From contig CAJTPK010000051.1 of the NCBI GenBank assembly GCA_910578075.1, positions 1 through 7,599 of the forward strand: a DNA stretch of 7,599 bases. Reading direction: 5' to 3'. The position numbers and the translations under genes are program-made. The stretch comes from an uncultured Muribaculaceae bacterium. Its GTDB lineage: Bacteria; Bacteroidota; Bacteroidia; Bacteroidales; Muribaculaceae. Under the pieces are notes generated by a model. That model was given only the letters and a program-made list of their open reading frames with translations, did no database searches and was not told where the DNA came from. This document shows, one piece after another, positions 5,165 to 7,599 of this stretch. Positions within the stretch are counted from its first letter, which is position 1; every line of letters begins with the position of its first letter.

Positions 5165-7599
5165 TTATTTATTCTTTAACACTTTCTTTCCATTGATTAT
5201 ATAGATTCCGGCTGGAAGCGATTCAATATCATCATTAGTCGCTCCTCGTTTAATGCACACACCGTGAATATTATATATATCATTCAACCTATATTTATCA
5301 GAGATATATTCTTGCTCAACTTCCTCTACACCTGTAGGGATTGAATTTAAGCCGACCTTTGCTATCGGGCCATTGGAATATAAAGTCTTGGCTATGATTG
5401 TGCATGAACCGTCATTATCTTTATCGGAAGCCCTTGTTTTCAAGGATGCACCCTCATGGACTGTGACATTTCCATCATAATCCACAGTAGCGACATCCGG
5501 ATTGGTAGATTCCCAGAAAATATATGGAAGAGATACGTCTGCCGGTTCTATGACAGCTGTAAGCTTGAATGAATCACCGGGATTGACATTTATTGATTCA
5601 TTTCCATCTATTTTCAAACCGATGGGCTCAATCATTTCTTCATGACCGAACAGTCTCCAACATTGTTCCGAAGTTTTATATGCATCTGCACTTGAAGATA
5701 ATACGTAAAGCGGGCAGCCATAATAATTAAACGTATTATCTGCTGCAACAGGAGGCTCCTGCGCTGTTATACTGACTCCGGTAATGTTTTCGATACCTTG
5801 AAAAGCATTTTCTCCAATATTCTTTACGTTGGATCCCATAGCTATCTGTCGCAACGGATTGCCACTAAAGGCGTTTTCTCCTACAGATTCAATTGCCGGA
5901 GGCAAAACAAGCTCCGTGAGCTTCCCCCCAGAGAACGCATCATTGCCAATTCCGGTTAGTTTCGCACCAAGTTGCAATGATATAAGATTAGAAGAGCCTG
6001 TAAACGCTTTATCTGGTATTTCCGTCACCATATTACCGATTACAACTTCCTCTACAGTGTTCATCAATGCAATAGATGGCTTTGTGTATCCTGAACTTCC
6101 CGGAAGTGGTTTCTCTAAGAAACTAAAATTTCTACCGATGTATGCATTTTTGATTTTCGAACTATTCCGGAATGTCTCATTTCTGAATTCCAACGGTACT
6201 GAAGAGTCTTCAATAATCACACTTTCGAGCATAGAACAGCCCTTGAAAGCCTCGGGGTTTACCAACGTTACAGACTTTGGTATCGAAATAGACTTTAATG
6301 TCTTGCAAGCATTAAACGAATTTTGGCCGATAATCTTCACACCATCCTTAATTTCCACCGTCTCCAATGATTCGCACCTTTCAAAACATCTCATGGAAAT
6401 ATCAGATGCAATTGTCAAACTTCTTATACCTGACCAATTAAACGCTTTTTCTCCAATCTCTACATCTGAATAAATCATGGCATTTTGTATCTCACTCGAA
6501 AAGAAGGCTTCTATTCCAATATATTTAAGACTCTTGATATCAAGAGTCTCCAGCCCCTTGCATTGATAAAATGCTTTGTCCTCAATTCTCTCCAGATTAT
6601 TACCAACCAGTGAAACATTATTAAAAGTAATATTACGGAAAGCACCCTTACCGATAATTTTCACAGATTCCGGTATCGACAGTTTTTCAAAGTTCTTCAC
6701 AGACTCCGAATCATTAGAGAATGCAGTTCCTCCTATCCCTATTACGTTGAATCCATTTATATTCTCCGGTATATCGGCAGCTGTTTCATTCCCATTACCC
6801 AAGACATACGCCTCTTTTGTAGTTTCATCACATAGATAAACCAGCCCGGAAGATTCTACCCTTAAGATCTGCTTATCTCCCACAATAATATTTCTGAATC
6901 TCGGCCAATACTCAGCAACGGCATACTCTTTGAAACAACCATCCGGAATAATAAGAGTGGCATTTTTGACAACATCCTCAAATGTCGTGTACCATAAAAC
7001 ATCCGGGGCCTTAACTGGGGCACACTCGATAGATTCTAAATTCACACATCCTTTAAATGTACCATCTCCTATACTTTCAACATCCCCAGGTATTACTATT
7101 GATTTTAGTCTTGTATTCCCATTAAAGGCATTATTTTCCAAATATTTTACTGTAGACGGGATAATATACTTTTCATCCTCTTTTCCACCCGGATAACAAA
7201 CTAATGTCATCTTTCCTGAATTAAAAAGGACACCAGCCTCCGTTTCATACATTTTACTTCCCTCTTCCACCTCAAATTCCTTCAGGGAGCTACATCCTAT
7301 AAATGCGTCTCTACTTATACTCCAAACATTGCTTGGTATATAAACACATGTCAGTTTATCACACCCCTTAAACACACCATTCCATACATCACCAACTGTA
7401 GATGGCCATTCAAAACGAGTAAAAGCGCACCCTTCAAAAGCATAATTTCCTACTTGTTTTACACTTTCCGGTAGAGACAACTCTTCAAGACTGCTGCAAC
7501 CGCTGAAAGCCTTATCCGGTATCTGTGTAATCGGACCTGTTATTGAAACAGTCTTCAACATAACACAGTCTTCAAAAAGTTTTTGAGGGAATACATTTA
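5165..7599 (-). CDS. BspA-like leucine-rich-repeat (LRR_5) surface protein with Ig-like domain, N-terminus beyond the window
   Basis: The frame is open through the right edge: 12 more codons (NVFPQKLFEDCV) precede the ATG at 7561 and fit the repeat pattern, so the true start, signal peptide and more repeats lie outside. Counting from that ATG, residues 1-225 are LRR_5 units of about 23 aa with the pattern IP..AF.GC..L..L.IP..V..I. They end in a cap (CFKEYAVAEYWPRFRNI, 209-225). A linker (230-270) leads to a second LRR_5 array (about 270-605), ending in a similar cap with AYKTSEQCWRLFG (627-639). Residues about 645-740 are a Big_2-type bacterial Ig-like domain (VNPGDSFKL, WESTNPDVATVDYDGNVT). 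The last 40 residues (YNIHGVCIKRG, LPAGIYIINGKKVL) resemble the C-terminal tail domain of Bacteroidales exported proteins, related to but not clearly a type IX secretion signal. Known BspA-like proteins act in adhesion to host or matrix proteins; the ligand here is unknown. The gene looks more AT-rich than rnr. It ends with TAA at 5165 before a strong terminator. Confidence 0.88.
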   Translation of the reverse strand, partial: NVFPQKLFEDCVMLKTVSITGPITQIPDKAFSGCSSLEELSLPESVKQVGNYAFEGCAFTRFEWPSTVGDVWNGVFKGCDKLTCVYIPSNVWSISRDAFIGCSSLKEFEVEEGSKMYETEAGVLFNSGKMTLVCYPGGKEDEKYIIPSTVKYLENNAFNGNTRLKSIVIPGDVESIGDGTFKGCVNLESIECAPVKAPDVLWYTTFEDVVKNATLIIPDGCFKEYAVAEYWPRFRNIIVGDKQILRVESSGLVYLCDETTKEAYVLGNGNETAADIPENINGFNVIGIGGTAFSNDSESVKNFEKLSIPESVKIIGKGAFRNITFNNVSLVGNNLERIEDKAFYQCKGLETLDIKSLKYIGIEAFFSSEIQNAMIYSDVEIGEKAFNWSGIRSLTIASDISMRCFERCESLETVEIKDGVKIIGQNSFNACKTLKSISIPKSVTLVNPEAFKGCSMLESVIIEDSSVPLEFRNETFRNSSKIKNAYIGRNFSFLEKPLPGSSGYTKPSIALMNTVEEVVIGNMVTEIPDKAFTGSSNLISLQLGAKLTGIGNDAFSGGKLTELVLPPAIESVGENAFSGNPLRQIAMGSNVKNIGENAFQGIENITGVSITAQEPPVAADNTFNYYGCPLYVLSSSADAYKTSEQCWRLFGHEEMIEPIGLKIDGNESINVNPGDSFKLTAVIEPADVSLPYIFWESTNPDVATVDYDGNVTVHEGASLKTRASDKDNDGSCTIIAKTLYSNGPIAKVGLNSIPTGVEEVEQEYISDKYRLNDIYNIHGVCIKRGATNDDIESLPAGIYIINGKKVLKNK

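Noticed and set aside
5165..7599. A CRISPR or DNA tandem-repeat array in the LRR region
   Set aside because: The periodicity is in protein units of about 23 residues. The DNA of the units is diverged, with no identical spaced repeats.
1..7599. A novel defence, phage or mobile system
   Set aside because: All coding content is explained by three genes of recognisable families. I see no transposase, integrase, toxin-antitoxin pair, reverse transcriptase or terminal inverted repeats.

Overview
The window looks like chromosomal DNA from a Bacteroidota species of the order Bacteroidales; Muribaculaceae or a relative is plausible but not proven. The grounds are a promoter pattern typical of the phylum (TTTG, about 20 nt, TAnnTTTG), the absence of clear Shine-Dalgarno sequences, a BspA-like leucine-rich-repeat surface protein with a Bacteroidales-style C-terminal tail, and a secreted six-hairpin glycosidase with a C-terminal carbohydrate-binding-like module.

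Every feature I can support is on the minus strand, so the window reads right to left. (1) 7599-5165: a large LRR_5/BspA-like surface protein, cut at its N-terminal side by the window edge, followed by a strong hairpin terminator (5145-5108). (2) 5060-5029: an exact-consensus promoter, then rnr (4960-2717), a complete RNase R with all four catalytic-site aspartates. (3) 2716-2485: an intergenic region with a probable weak rnr terminator, a 13-bp direct repeat, and a 15-bp-arm dyad that sits exactly between and over the core elements of a likely promoter for the next gene. (4) 2484-160: a secreted multidomain glycoside hydrolase of the (alpha/alpha)6 superfamily, substrate unknown. (5) 186-155: a promoter inside the last codons of that gene, driving the SRP RNA gene (ffs, 151-55), followed after only 3 nt by tRNA-Thr(UGU) (from 51, running off the left edge).

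The genes do not form one pathway. Two are housekeeping loci (RNA decay; protein targeting plus tRNA) and two encode envelope or exported proteins of a gut-type Bacteroidales. I see no mobile element, CRISPR array, phage gene or defence cassette. The most interesting part is the compact ffs/tRNA-Thr locus: its promoter uses the stop codon of the upstream gene as part of the -7 box, the predicted transcription start coincides with the first base of the SRP closing helix, and the 3-nt gap suggests that tRNA 5' processing also makes, or nearly makes, the SRP RNA 3' end.
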